NCBI RefSeq assembly: GCF_024346455.1
Contig: NZ_JAGQCY010000006.1
Coordinates: forward strand, 124,001-188,000
Direction: 5' to 3'
DNA length: 64,000 bases
Origin: Cyanobium sp. Aljojuca 7A6
Lineage (GTDB): Bacteria > Cyanobacteriota > Cyanobacteriia > PCC-6307 > Cyanobiaceae
Shown piece by piece: positions 1-7,703 of this stretch (positions within the stretch are counted from its first letter, which is position 1; each line of letters begins with the position of its first letter). The notes under the pieces were generated by a model. The model worked only from the letters and a program-made list of their open reading frames with translations. It searched no databases and was not told the origin of the DNA. The position numbers were made by a program, and so were the translations under genes.

Positions 1-707
1 CGGATCGCGCCGGAGGCCTTGCCCTGGATCTCCCCGGCCACGTTCACGGTGAGGTAGCCCACCAGCAGCGACGCCGAGACGATCCGCACCAGGTAGGCCA
101 GGATCACAATCCCGTTGCCGCGGATGGTGGCCACGATCGTGTTGCTGCCCGGCCCGGTGGCCAGCACCTGGAACACCTTGCTGATGTGACGCAGGGAGTG
201 ATGCCTGCTGCCCGCAGGCGGATGGTTGCGGTCCTCCAGCCTCAGGGTGAGCCCGGTGAGCAGGGCGATCGCCAGCAGGTAGCCGCCCAGCAGCTGCAGC
301 AGCGTCGGCGTCAGCAGGGCGCCGAGGAAGGAACGGCCCAGATCCAGCCGGCTCTTGACCACCATCACCGCCAGGCCGTCCTCCTGGAAGGGAAGGCTGA
401 AGCGGTAGCGCTGCAGGCGGTCGGGCGAGACGTTGAGGCAGCCCACCGCCACATCCACCTTGCCTTCGCGGCTGGCCTCCAGCATCTGCCGCACCGACGG
501 CCACTCGGAAACCACGTAGGGCAACTGCTCGAGGCTGGCCACCCGGTTCCATAGATCCACGGCCAGTCCCCGCCACACCCCCGCTTGCCGGTAGCTGCAG
601 GGCGGCGAACCCTCCACCATCCCCACCCGCAGCACCGGCTCGGTCGCTGCCGCCGCCGGGAGCCCCATGGACAGGCTGAGGGCGAGGCCCCAGCAGAGGC
701 GTTTCAT
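1..707 (-). CDS. Glutamate-receptor-type (GluR0-like) ligand-gated channel, C-terminus outside window
   Basis: This membrane protein reads as a ligand-gated channel in which a periplasmic amino-acid-binding domain is interrupted by a pore. I see a signal peptide (residues 1-21), a first binding lobe at about 25-118 (VLRVGMVEGSPPCSY, KVDVAVGCLNVSPD), a membrane helix at about 125-147, a pore loop near 157-178 containing ATGPGSNTI, and a second helix at about 180-205 followed by GYLTVNVAGEI. That last segment lies where ionotropic glutamate receptors carry their gate motif. GluR0 of the family has TVGYGD in the filter; here the filter is degenerate, so ion selectivity is unclear. The ATG overlaps the thyX stop by one base. 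The second binding lobe lies beyond the window. A plain ABC binding protein is less likely because of the two helices. Confidence 0.72.
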   Translation of the reverse strand, partial: MKRLCWGLALSLSMGLPAAAATEPVLRVGMVEGSPPCSYRQAGVWRGLAVDLWNRVASLEQLPYVVSEWPSVRQMLEASREGKVDVAVGCLNVSPDRLQRYRFSLPFQEDGLAVMVVKSRLDLGRSFLGALLTPTLLQLLGGYLLAIALLTGLTLRLEDRNHPPAGSRHHSLRHISKVFQVLATGPGSNTIVATIRGNGIVILAYLVRIVSASLLVGYLTVNVAGEIQGKASGAI

Positions 708-1432
708 CAGGGCGCCAGCCGCGCCCGGTGCAGCCGGCTCTTCTCGTACCAGTCGGCGAATTCCGGCACCCATTGCTGCAGGTGGGGCCACATCAGGTCG
801 CAGAGTTCGCGGATCTCCTGCTGGGCATCGAGCTTGGCCCGCAGGTCGAGGAAGTGCAGGAACGCCCGCAGGGTGAAGCTCACCACGAAGTGCTGGCGGT
901 AGTCGAACGGCAGGATGCCGCGCGCATGCTCCTCGGCGAAGCCCGCATCGAGCAGGTCGCGGTAGCGCTCGGCCGCCGTCCGACACAGCTTCAGATCGAT
1001 GGCCCGCTGGCCGTCGTCGTAGAGGTACTTCTTGCCCTGACGGTCGCTGTAGGGCCCCACCGGCCGCAGGTAGAACACCTCCTCCAGCGCCAGTTCGCCG
1101 TTGGCGGCCCGGCGGATGCGATCGCCCGTGTACCGCATCGACTGCACATCGAAACTCACACCCACCCGATGGGTGCGGGCCTGCTGCATCACCGAATGGG
1201 GGAACCAGCCCACATTGAGGACGATCTGGGCGTGCTCCAGGGGGCCGTAATGGCCGCGTTCACCGGCCAGCAGCCGCTTGACGCAGATCTCCCCGGCCTT
1301 GGTCTCATCGGGCCATTCGGCCCGGTCGGCGGCCACGAAGCCCTCGCTGTAGTCCTGGTGCATCCCGGCGTAGACGCACAGCTGCGGGTTCGGGGTGGCG
1401 GCGATCAGCTCGACCCGGAAGCGGGGATCCAT
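707..1432 (-). CDS. thyX: FAD-dependent thymidylate synthase ThyX
   Basis: Makes dTMP from dUMP using methylene-tetrahydrofolate and NADPH with FAD, in the cytoplasm. The protein is 241 residues, the normal size for the family. It contains the ThyX signature as RTHRVGVSFDVQSMRY, in which the usual Asn after the first Ser is Asp, and the C-terminal block GILPFDYRQHFVVSFTLRA that lines the active site. It lies 42 bases downstream of a thioredoxin-like gene on the same strand, and its stop overlaps the start of the next gene (TGATG). I saw no thyA in this window, so thymidylate synthesis probably depends on this enzyme. Confidence 0.95.
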   Translation of the reverse strand: MDPRFRVELIAATPNPQLCVYAGMHQDYSEGFVAADRAEWPDETKAGEICVKRLLAGERGHYGPLEHAQIVLNVGWFPHSVMQQARTHRVGVSFDVQSMRYTGDRIRRAANGELALEEVFYLRPVGPYSDRQGKKYLYDDGQRAIDLKLCRTAAERYRDLLDAGFAEEHARGILPFDYRQHFVVSFTLRAFLHFLDLRAKLDAQQEIRELCDLMWPHLQQWVPEFADWYEKSRLHRARLAP

Positions 1433-1474
1433 GGGTGGGGATGGGTGGTGTGGGGTGGGGCGAGGCGGCGGGGA

Positions 1475-2068
1475 TCAGCCGTGGCTGCGGGGGCCGGCCT
1501 GGGGGCTGGCGCTCTCGGCCGCGGCGGTGGTGGCGGTGTCGCTGTCGGGCAGGGCACTCACGGCCCCCACGCCCGCCAGCTGGGGCAGGGGGGTGCCATC
1601 AACCAGGGCCGTGCTGAGGGCGTCGAGTTCGGCGCCGCTGCGGGCCCCGATCGAGCGGCCCACGGAGGTGCCGGCGGCGTCGAAGAACTCCAGCTGGGGG
1701 ATGCCGTTGACGTCGTAGCGCTCCAGTTGCGGTTGCCAGCGGGGGTTGTCGACGTTGAGCAGCACCACATCCATCCGGCCGCGCTGCTGGCGCTCGATCC
1801 GCTCCATCGCCGGTGCCATCGCGCGGCAGGCCTCACACCAGTCGGCGTAGAACTCCACCACCGTGGGCTTGCCATCGGCCAGGGCGACGGTGAGCTCGGG
1901 CGACTGGCGGGCCAGCCGTTCCAGGGGGGCTTCCGGATGCAGGCCGCCCCGCAGCCACACCATCAGCACCACCAGCACGGCCGCCACGGCCGCCAGAACC
2001 ATGCGCTCGGTGCGGCCGAGGCTGGAGGGGGGGAAACTGCCCGACGGGGCCATGGACACCAGTGACAC
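1475..2068 (-). CDS. Membrane-anchored thioredoxin-like protein (TxlA/HCF164 type)
   Basis: A 197-residue protein with one N-terminal membrane anchor (about residues 23-39, MVLAAVAAVLVVLMVW) followed by a thioredoxin fold. The redox motif is WCEAC (Cys78 and Cys81) and the cis-proline loop reads NGIPQLEFF. In cyanobacteria and plastids, proteins of this type (TxlA, HCF164) face the lumen or periplasm and reduce apocytochromes during cytochrome c and b6f assembly. That role is inferred from the architecture. An alternative start is Met6 (2053). The C-terminal 40 residues are Ala/Ser-rich and probably disordered. The gene heads a run into thyX and diverges from a ferredoxin gene across 101 bases. 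Confidence 0.82.
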   Translation of the reverse strand: MSLVSMAPSGSFPPSSLGRTERMVLAAVAAVLVVLMVWLRGGLHPEAPLERLARQSPELTVALADGKPTVVEFYADWCEACRAMAPAMERIERQQRGRMDVVLLNVDNPRWQPQLERYDVNGIPQLEFFDAAGTSVGRSIGARSGAELDALSTALVDGTPLPQLAGVGAVSALPDSDTATTAAAESASPQAGPRSHG

Positions 2069-2169
2069 GGAATGGCGCCCACTCTGGCAGCGCTGTCCCG
2101 TCGGCAGGGCCAGAACAAGGGGCTGGCTCGGGACATCGTTGCTAGCGTCAGCGTTCCCGGGCAGGAGCG

Positions 2170-2580
2170 GTGAAACGGCGCCTCACTCTCCATTTCCCCT
2201 CGGAGGCGGTGCACCAGCCGATCACCTACCGCCTCGCCGTCGACTTCGACATCGCCGCCAAGATCCTGCGGGCCCAGATCGCCCCCAACCAGAGCGGCAC
2301 CATGGTGGTGGAGCTCTCGGGGGACATCGACGAGCTCGATGCCGCCGAAGACTGGTTGGAGGGCCAGGGGCTGGGGCTCAATCGCGCTCCTGGGGAAATC
2401 CGTATCGATCCGGTGCTCTGCGTCGACTGCGGCATCTGCTCCAGCGTCTGCCCCAGCGGCGCCCTCCACTACACCCCGGCCACCCAGCGACTGCAGTTCG
2501 AAGCCTCCCGTTGCCTGGTGTGTGAGCAGTGCATCCCCAGCTGCCCGCTGGAGGCGATCACCCTGGTGCTGGAGCCATGA
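2170..2580 (+). CDS. NIL-domain two-[4Fe-4S] ferredoxin
   Basis: A 136-residue electron carrier. The N-terminal half (about residues 1-75) is a NIL domain, a ferredoxin-like fold first described at the end of methionine ABC ATPases. The C-terminal half carries two classical [4Fe-4S] motifs, CVDCGICSSVCP and CLVCEQCIPSCP. The start is GTG at 2170, preceded by the ribosome binding sequence GCAGGAG. Proteins of this layout are conserved in cyanobacteria and have been linked to sulfur or homocysteine metabolism in other bacteria; nothing here fixes the partner. The stop overlaps the start of the next gene as ATGA, so the two are probably co-translated. Confidence 0.9.
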   Translation: MKRRLTLHFPSEAVHQPITYRLAVDFDIAAKILRAQIAPNQSGTMVVELSGDIDELDAAEDWLEGQGLGLNRAPGEIRIDPVLCVDCGICSSVCPSGALHYTPATQRLQFEASRCLVCEQCIPSCPLEAITLVLEP

Positions 2581-3044
2581 AAGACGTCTTTCGGCTGATG
2601 ATGTTGCCGATCCAGGCCCCCATGCTGCTGGTGCTGATGGGGGTGAGCACCTATCTGGGCATGCACTGGAGCCAGGCCCTGGAGTCGGGCAGCTCCCAGG
2701 TGCAGGAGCTCACCACATTGATCTGGTCGGCGGAGTGTCTGCAGGCCCTGCTGATCGTGTTCATCTGCACCATGCCCGATCTGGTGATCCGGCAGGTGTC
2801 GATGCTGATGGCCGCCAGCCGGGTGGTGAGCCTGGTGGTCACCCTGCTGCTGGTCACCATCGGCGGCCTCTACCTGTTGCACCTCAACGTGCTGGCCAAC
2901 GTGCTGATCCTGGGCTCGGCGGTGTTGCTGGCCCGGCTCGATCTGCTGCGGGTGCGGGTGGTGCCGCCGCCCCTGGTGCTGGCCGGGGTGCTCACCCTGC
3001 TGGTGCTGGGGGGGGCCAACTTCGGCCGCATGCTGGTGCGCTGA
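2577..3044 (+). CDS. Conserved hypothetical membrane protein (four helices)
   Basis: A 155-residue integral membrane protein with about four hydrophobic segments (near residues 7-24, 46-66, 78-100 and 105-152, the last probably two helices) and no recognisable catalytic motif. The ATG at 2577 overlaps the stop of the ferredoxin gene; an upstream in-frame ATG at 2529 lies inside that gene and is not favoured. Tight coupling suggests that the membrane protein works with the NIL-domain ferredoxin, for example as its docking partner, but this is inference. It converges with the transglycosylase gene, whose stop follows directly. Confidence 0.75.
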   Translation: MKDVFRLMMLPIQAPMLLVLMGVSTYLGMHWSQALESGSSQVQELTTLIWSAECLQALLIVFICTMPDLVIRQVSMLMAASRVVSLVVTLLLVTIGGLYLLHLNVLANVLILGSAVLLARLDLLRVRVVPPPLVLAGVLTLLVLGGANFGRMLVR

Positions 3045-5144
3045 TCAGCAGCCCGGTTCGCTGCCCTGCTGGTAGCTCCAGACGTTGCCCAGCACCTTCT
3101 TCACGTACAGGCGGGTTTCGGGGTAGGGAATCGCCTCCACCCACAGCTCCGGGTCGCTGCGCAGCTGGGGACCCAGCCAGCCGCCGACGGCGCCGGGCCC
3201 GGCGTTGTAGCTGGCCACCGCCAGCAGCGGGTCGCCGTTCCACTGGCGCAGCATCTGCGCCAGGTAGCGGGCGCCGAGGCCGGCATTCTCGGCCGGGTCC
3301 TCCAGCCCCTGCTCCGGCACTGGCCCGCCGGCCAGTTCGGCGGCGGTGGCCGGCATCAGCTGCATCAGGCCCGTCGCCCCCACCGGCGAGCGCACGGCCG
3401 GCGTGAAGCGCGACTCCTGCTTGGCCACGCCCAGCAGCAGCGCCATCGGCAATCCGGCCTGGGTCGCGGCCGCCCGGAAAGCCGCCTCGAAGCGCAGTGG
3501 GTGCAGGTTGCGCTCCAGCTCCCGCTCCAGGGCGCACTGGTTGCCGTCGAGCTTCAGGCTGGCTTGTTCCAGCAGGCCGAAGGCGGTCCAGTCGTCACCG
3601 ACGCCCTGGCGCAGCCGCCCCTCCAGCAGCAGCTCCCGGCTGCCACTGGGGGCGCGGCGCCCGCGGCGGTGGCGCCAGGTTTCCCAGGCTTCGGTGCGCT
3701 GATCCAGGCGCCAGAGCCGATCCAGCGTCCCGTTGCCGCTGGCCAGGGGCCGCCAGTCGCTGCCGTCTCCTGGCCTGTTGGCGCCGGCGGGCACCTGGGA
3801 GGCGGCGTTCAACTGCAGATCCCCCTGGCCCAGGCGCACCGCGGCACGCCAGCCGTAGTAGCCGCCCGGATGGCGCCGCAGCAGCACTTCCCAGGTGCTC
3901 CGGGCGGCAGAGTCCTGGCCGAGCTTCTGTTGCACGAAGCCGATCCAGAAGCTCTGGCGGGCGGCCAGCGGCGGCGGCAACTGGTCGGTGGGGATGGCCT
4001 CCAGCAGGGCCATGGCCGCTTGCCAGCGGCCAGCCAGCAGCCGCTCCCGCACGAGATCCCACTGCAGCGTGCGGCTGGCGGGGTCGAGGGGCCAGCGGCG
4101 CAGCAGGTCGAGGGCGGCGGCGTCGGTGGCCTTGGCCTCCAGGATCCGCCGCGCCAGCACCGGGGCGGACTCGCGCCAGCGGGGCGGCAACCGGGCCAGA
4201 GCCGCGGCGGCGGCGGGGCTGCCCTGCTGGGCCAGCAGGCGCACGGCCGCCTCGGCCTCCGGAGCGGTGGGGACGCTGCGGACCAGATCCAGCAGCAGCC
4301 GCTCCGCCTCGCCTTGCTGCCGGGTGTCCCCTGCCAGCAGGGCCCGGCCCAGGCTGAGGCGGCCGCTGGTGCCCAGACCCGTGAGCGTTGGGCCCAGGCA
4401 ACGCAGGGCCCCCTGGGCATCGCCGAGTTCGGCCAGCCCCTCGGCCAGCTGGGCCCGCTGGCGGGCCTCCAGCACCGAGGCGTCGTCCTTGCAGACCTGC
4501 CGCAGGCGGGCTTCGGCGCCGGGCCAGCGGGCGCCCCAGTGGGCCAGGTGCAGGGCGCCGCGACGGCGTTCGGCGGCCTCGGGGCCAGCCGCCAGGGCGG
4601 CCGCCAGGGCGGCGGGGTGGGCTGGGAAGCGTTGCAGCAGCTGCCGGCGCTTGGCGGGATCGTCGCCGCCGAGGGCGTAGAGGGCATCGGCGCTGGCTGG
4701 ATCGCCCGGGAAGCGCCGCTGCAGCTGGCGCCACAGGACCAGGGAGGTGTCGGGGCGTCCGATGGCCGCAGCGGCCAGGGCGTCCTGCTTCAGCACCAGG
4801 GCGGCCAGGGGATCGGGCCCCCAGCCCTGGCCCCGCAGCCACTGGCGCTGCTCCTGAGGCTCCTTGCTGCGGGCCGCCAGCAGCAGGCTGGCCTCCCGGC
4901 GTCGCCAGGGATCGGCATCCCAGCGCTGGAGCCACTCCAGCCGGTCGGTGGCGGTGGCCGGCGTCAGCGCCGGCTGGCGCGCCAGCAGGGCCCGGCCCCC
5001 CACCAGGGCCAGGGCGGTGCCCAGGCACGACAGGGACAGCAGCAGTGGGAGTCGGGCCAATGGCCGGGGAACGGGGTCCGGGGCATTCTGGGCATCCGCT
5101 TGCGCCGCACCCGGTGCGATTGCCCTCCCTCCCCGCCCTGCCAC
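3045..5144 (-). CDS. Soluble lytic murein transglycosylase (Slt type)
   Basis: Cleaves the MurNAc-GlcNAc bond of peptidoglycan in the periplasm, leaving 1,6-anhydro ends. The protein is up to 699 residues: an N-terminal hydrophobic segment (LPLLLSLSCLGTALALVGG), a long Ala/Leu/Arg-rich helical region of TPR-like repeats, and a C-terminal SLT domain with KQESRF (catalytic Glu), GATGLMQLMPATA and NAGLGARYLAQML, AVASYNAGPGAV. The start is uncertain. ATG at 5144 would overlap the divergent gene that starts at 5114, and an in-frame TTG at 5060 puts the hydrophobic segment at the very N-terminus, as expected for an exported protein; I favour a start nearer 5060. Confidence 0.88.
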   Translation of the reverse strand: MAGRGGRAIAPGAAQADAQNAPDPVPRPLARLPLLLSLSCLGTALALVGGRALLARQPALTPATATDRLEWLQRWDADPWRRREASLLLAARSKEPQEQRQWLRGQGWGPDPLAALVLKQDALAAAAIGRPDTSLVLWRQLQRRFPGDPASADALYALGGDDPAKRRQLLQRFPAHPAALAAALAAGPEAAERRRGALHLAHWGARWPGAEARLRQVCKDDASVLEARQRAQLAEGLAELGDAQGALRCLGPTLTGLGTSGRLSLGRALLAGDTRQQGEAERLLLDLVRSVPTAPEAEAAVRLLAQQGSPAAAAALARLPPRWRESAPVLARRILEAKATDAAALDLLRRWPLDPASRTLQWDLVRERLLAGRWQAAMALLEAIPTDQLPPPLAARQSFWIGFVQQKLGQDSAARSTWEVLLRRHPGGYYGWRAAVRLGQGDLQLNAASQVPAGANRPGDGSDWRPLASGNGTLDRLWRLDQRTEAWETWRHRRGRRAPSGSRELLLEGRLRQGVGDDWTAFGLLEQASLKLDGNQCALERELERNLHPLRFEAAFRAAATQAGLPMALLLGVAKQESRFTPAVRSPVGATGLMQLMPATAAELAGGPVPEQGLEDPAENAGLGARYLAQMLRQWNGDPLLAVASYNAGPGAVGGWLGPQLRSDPELWVEAIPYPETRLYVKKVLGNVWSYQQGSEPGC

Positions 5145-5338
5145 CGCTGTTCAACCGCCTGCCCGGGGCGGCCCAGCGCCGCCGCGCCGTGGTGGTGACG
5201 GTGGTGGCGTTGCTCACCCTGCTGCTGCGGCCGGTGTGGCCCCTGCGGCTGCTGCCGGGTTGGTGCGTGGGTCTGCTGCTGCTCTGGGCCACGCTGGAGC
5301 TGCTGCGCTGGCGCTGGTGGCCGCCCCGCTGGCGCTGA
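5114..5338 (+). CDS. Small hydrophobic protein of unknown function
   Basis: A 74-residue product starting at GTG (5114): a proline-rich basic N-terminus (LPSLPALPPLFNRLPGAAQ), then two hydrophobic stretches (VVVTVVALLTLLL and WCVGLLLLWATLELL) and a Trp/Arg-rich tail. It lies between the divergent transglycosylase gene and glmM, about 50 bases ahead of the latter. I recall small hydrophobic ORFs in this position in other picocyanobacteria but have not checked. Support comes from the clean frame, membrane-like composition and position; the start codon is a guess. Confidence 0.5.
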   Translation: MRLPSLPALPPLFNRLPGAAQRRRAVVVTVVALLTLLLRPVWPLRLLPGWCVGLLLLWATLELLRWRWWPPRWR

Positions 5339-5386
5339 GGCCGGCCGGGGACGGCGCGTAGCCTGCTCTTCAGTGATGGCAACGGC

Positions 5387-6787
5387 ATGGCCGCAGCGGC
5401 TTCGCATCCGGCGGTTTCCCCCCTTGGGGCGCCCCTGGAGGAGGGTTTGGCCCGCTTCGGCACCGACGGCATCCGCGGCCGCGTCGGCACCAGCGTCACC
5501 CCTGCTCTGGCCCTGCAGGTGGGCTACTGGACCGGGGTGGTGCTGCAGGCCGAGGGGCCGGTGGTGATCGGCACCGACTCACGCCGCAGCGGGCCGATGC
5601 TGGTGGCGGCCCTCAGTGCCGGCCTGATGGCGGCCGGGCGGGAGGTGTGGCAGCTGGGGCTATGCCCCACGCCGGCGGTGCCAGGCACGATCCGGCGCCA
5701 GGGCGCCGCCGGCGGACTGATGGTGTCGGCCAGCCACAACCCACCCCACGACAACGGCCTCAAGGTGTTCGGCGCCACCGGTGCCAAGCTCGTGGCCGCC
5801 CGCCAGCAGGCGATCGAGGCGGGACTCCAGGGCCGCACCGCCCCGCCGCCGCTGGCGGGCAGCGGCCGTCTGGTGCTGCGCCCCGATCTGCTGGCGGCCT
5901 ATGCCGATTCCCTGCGGGCCAGCGCCGCCGGCCAGCGCCTTGATGGCTGTCGTGTGGTGCTCGACCTCTGCTGGGGATCGGCCACAGCCTGCGGCGAGGA
6001 GCTGTTTCGCTCCCTGGGGGCCCAGGTGCTGGTGCTGCACGGCGAGCCGGATGGCGAGCGCATCAACCAGGGCTGCGGCAGCACCCACTTGGAGCCCCTC
6101 AGGCGGGCGGTGCTGGAGAGCGGCGCCGACATGGGCTTCGCCTTCGACGGCGATGCCGACCGGATGCTGGCGGTGGACGGCCGCGGCCGGGTGGTGGATG
6201 GCGACCACACCCTCTATCTGTGGGGTTCGGCCCTGCGCCGAGAGGGCCAGCTGCCCGACGATCGCCTGGTGGCCACGGTGATGTCGAACCTGGGCTTCGA
6301 GCGGGCCTGGCAGGCCAGCGGCGGGGTGCTGGAGCGCACCGATGTGGGCGACCAGCACGTGCACGCCGCCATGGAGGCCCTGGGGGCCGGCCTGGGGGGC
6401 GAGCAATCCGGCCACATCCTCTCGGCCCGCCACGGCATGAGCGGTGACGGCCTGCTCACCGCCCTGCAGGTGGCCACCCTGATCCAGGGCGGTGGCCTGA
6501 AGCTGGCCGAATGGATGGACGGCAGCTTCCAGCCCTACCCCCAGCGCCTGGTGAACGTGACCGTGCCCGACCGGCAGCGGCGCCAGCAGTGGCAGCAGTG
6601 CGAACCGCTGCGGCTGGCGGTGGCTGAGGCGGAGGCGGCCATGGAGGGCCATGGCCGGGTGCTGGTGCGGGCCAGCGGCACCGAACCCCTGCTGCGGGTG
6701 ATGGTGGAGGCGGCCGAGCAGAGCCAGGTCGACCACTGGAGTGAGTCCCTGGCGGCCGCCGCCGAGGAGCACCTCAACCGGGCCTGA
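5387..6787 (+). CDS. glmM: Phosphoglucosamine mutase
   Basis: Interconverts glucosamine-6-phosphate and glucosamine-1-phosphate on the path to UDP-GlcNAc, peptidoglycan and lipid A. The protein is 466 residues, close to the usual 445-460. It has the N-terminal FGTDGIRG motif, the active-site phosphoserine loop MVSASHNPPHDNG, the metal-binding loop FAFDGDADRM, the sugar-binding segment GGEQSGHI and the phosphate-binding C-terminal block RASGTEPLLRVMVE. About 20 extra residues precede FGTDG, so a later start is possible, but no internal ATG is available before the motif. The gene stands alone; the next gene converges on it. Confidence 0.95.
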   Translation: MAAAASHPAVSPLGAPLEEGLARFGTDGIRGRVGTSVTPALALQVGYWTGVVLQAEGPVVIGTDSRRSGPMLVAALSAGLMAAGREVWQLGLCPTPAVPGTIRRQGAAGGLMVSASHNPPHDNGLKVFGATGAKLVAARQQAIEAGLQGRTAPPPLAGSGRLVLRPDLLAAYADSLRASAAGQRLDGCRVVLDLCWGSATACGEELFRSLGAQVLVLHGEPDGERINQGCGSTHLEPLRRAVLESGADMGFAFDGDADRMLAVDGRGRVVDGDHTLYLWGSALRREGQLPDDRLVATVMSNLGFERAWQASGGVLERTDVGDQHVHAAMEALGAGLGGEQSGHILSARHGMSGDGLLTALQVATLIQGGGLKLAEWMDGSFQPYPQRLVNVTVPDRQRRQQWQQCEPLRLAVAEAEAAMEGHGRVLVRASGTEPLLRVMVEAAEQSQVDHWSESLAAAAEEHLNRA

Positions 6788-6802
6788 CCTCCCCGCCTGC
6801 CC

Positions 6803-7663
6803 TCAGACCACGCCGTTGGCGCGGAACCAGGCCTGCAGCTGCGTCCAGCCGGCGGCGGCGGCGGCCTGGCGATACGTCGGGCGGTAGTCGGCATGGAAGC
6901 CGTGGGGCAGGCCCGGGAACACCTCGATGCGGCTGGGGCTGCCGGCCGCCTTCAGGGCCGCCTGCATCCGCTCCACCGACGCCATCGGAATGCCGTCGTC
7001 CTCGCCGGCATAGAGCCCCAGCACCGGCGCCTTGAGCCGGGGGATCACATCGATCGGATAGAGGGGCTGCAGGTCGGTGGCCTGGCCCACCAGGCGGCCG
7101 TACCAGGCCACCCCGGCCTTCAGTTTCGGGTTGTGGGCGGCATAGAGCCAGGTGATCCGCCCGCCCCAGCAGAAGCCGGTGATGCCGAGCCGGGAGACAT
7201 CGCCGCCGCCGCTGGCGGCCGCCCAGGCGGCGGTGGCATCGAGATCGGCCATCACCTGGGCATCGGGCACCATGGCCACCAGCGGCAGGATCGAAGGGAT
7301 GTCGGGCAGCACGGTGACATCGCCCTGGCGATCGAACAGGCTCGGGGCGATGGCCAGGTACCCCAGCTGGGCCAGGCGGCGGCAGACGTCCTGGATGTAG
7401 GCATGGACGCCGAAGATCTCCTGCACCACCAGCACCACCGGGAAGCCTGAGCCCTTGGCCGGGCGGGCCCGGTAGGCCTTCACGTCCCCATCAGCCGCCG
7501 GCACCGACACCCAGCCGGCGTCGAGCCCCTCGGCGGAGGTGGTGACGGTGGAGGCGGCGACGGGCCGCACCGCCAGGGCGAAGCCGGCACTTGCCGCGCC
7601 CAGCAGCAGCTCCCGGCGGCCGAAGCGAAGCCCGGGGCCGGGAGGGACAGCGAAGGGATCCAT
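6803..7663 (-). CDS. Tat-exported dienelactone hydrolase family protein
   Basis: An alpha/beta hydrolase of the dienelactone hydrolase family, 286 residues from the ATG at 7663; an ATG at 7699 would add 12 residues. The N-terminus carries a twin-arginine signal (FGRRELLLGAASAGFALA), so the enzyme is probably exported folded. The nucleophile is the Cys in GFCWGG, as in true dienelactone hydrolases, followed by an Asp in YAGEDDGIP and the catalytic His in PHGFHAD. The natural substrate is not given by the sequence. Tat export of this family is common in cyanobacteria. It lies just downstream of the mscS-type gene on the same strand (40 bases). Confidence 0.87.
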   Translation of the reverse strand: MDPFAVPPGPGLRFGRRELLLGAASAGFALAVRPVAASTVTTSAEGLDAGWVSVPAADGDVKAYRARPAKGSGFPVVLVVQEIFGVHAYIQDVCRRLAQLGYLAIAPSLFDRQGDVTVLPDIPSILPLVAMVPDAQVMADLDATAAWAAASGGGDVSRLGITGFCWGGRITWLYAAHNPKLKAGVAWYGRLVGQATDLQPLYPIDVIPRLKAPVLGLYAGEDDGIPMASVERMQAALKAAGSPSRIEVFPGLPHGFHADYRPTYRQAAAAAGWTQLQAWFRANGVV

Positions 7664-7703
7664 CGGCCGGGGAGCCCGTGCGGGCATGGGAAGGGGCATC
7701 AGC

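Noticed and set aside
3501-5198. Long open frame antisense to the transglycosylase gene, and similar ones opposite sbcC (15187-17466), thioredoxin/thyX (728-2065) and SQR (19029-20650)
   Set aside because: They arise from the strong third-position GC bias. Their translations are low-complexity Gln/Gly/His/Pro-rich and match no family, while the opposite strand encodes clear proteins.
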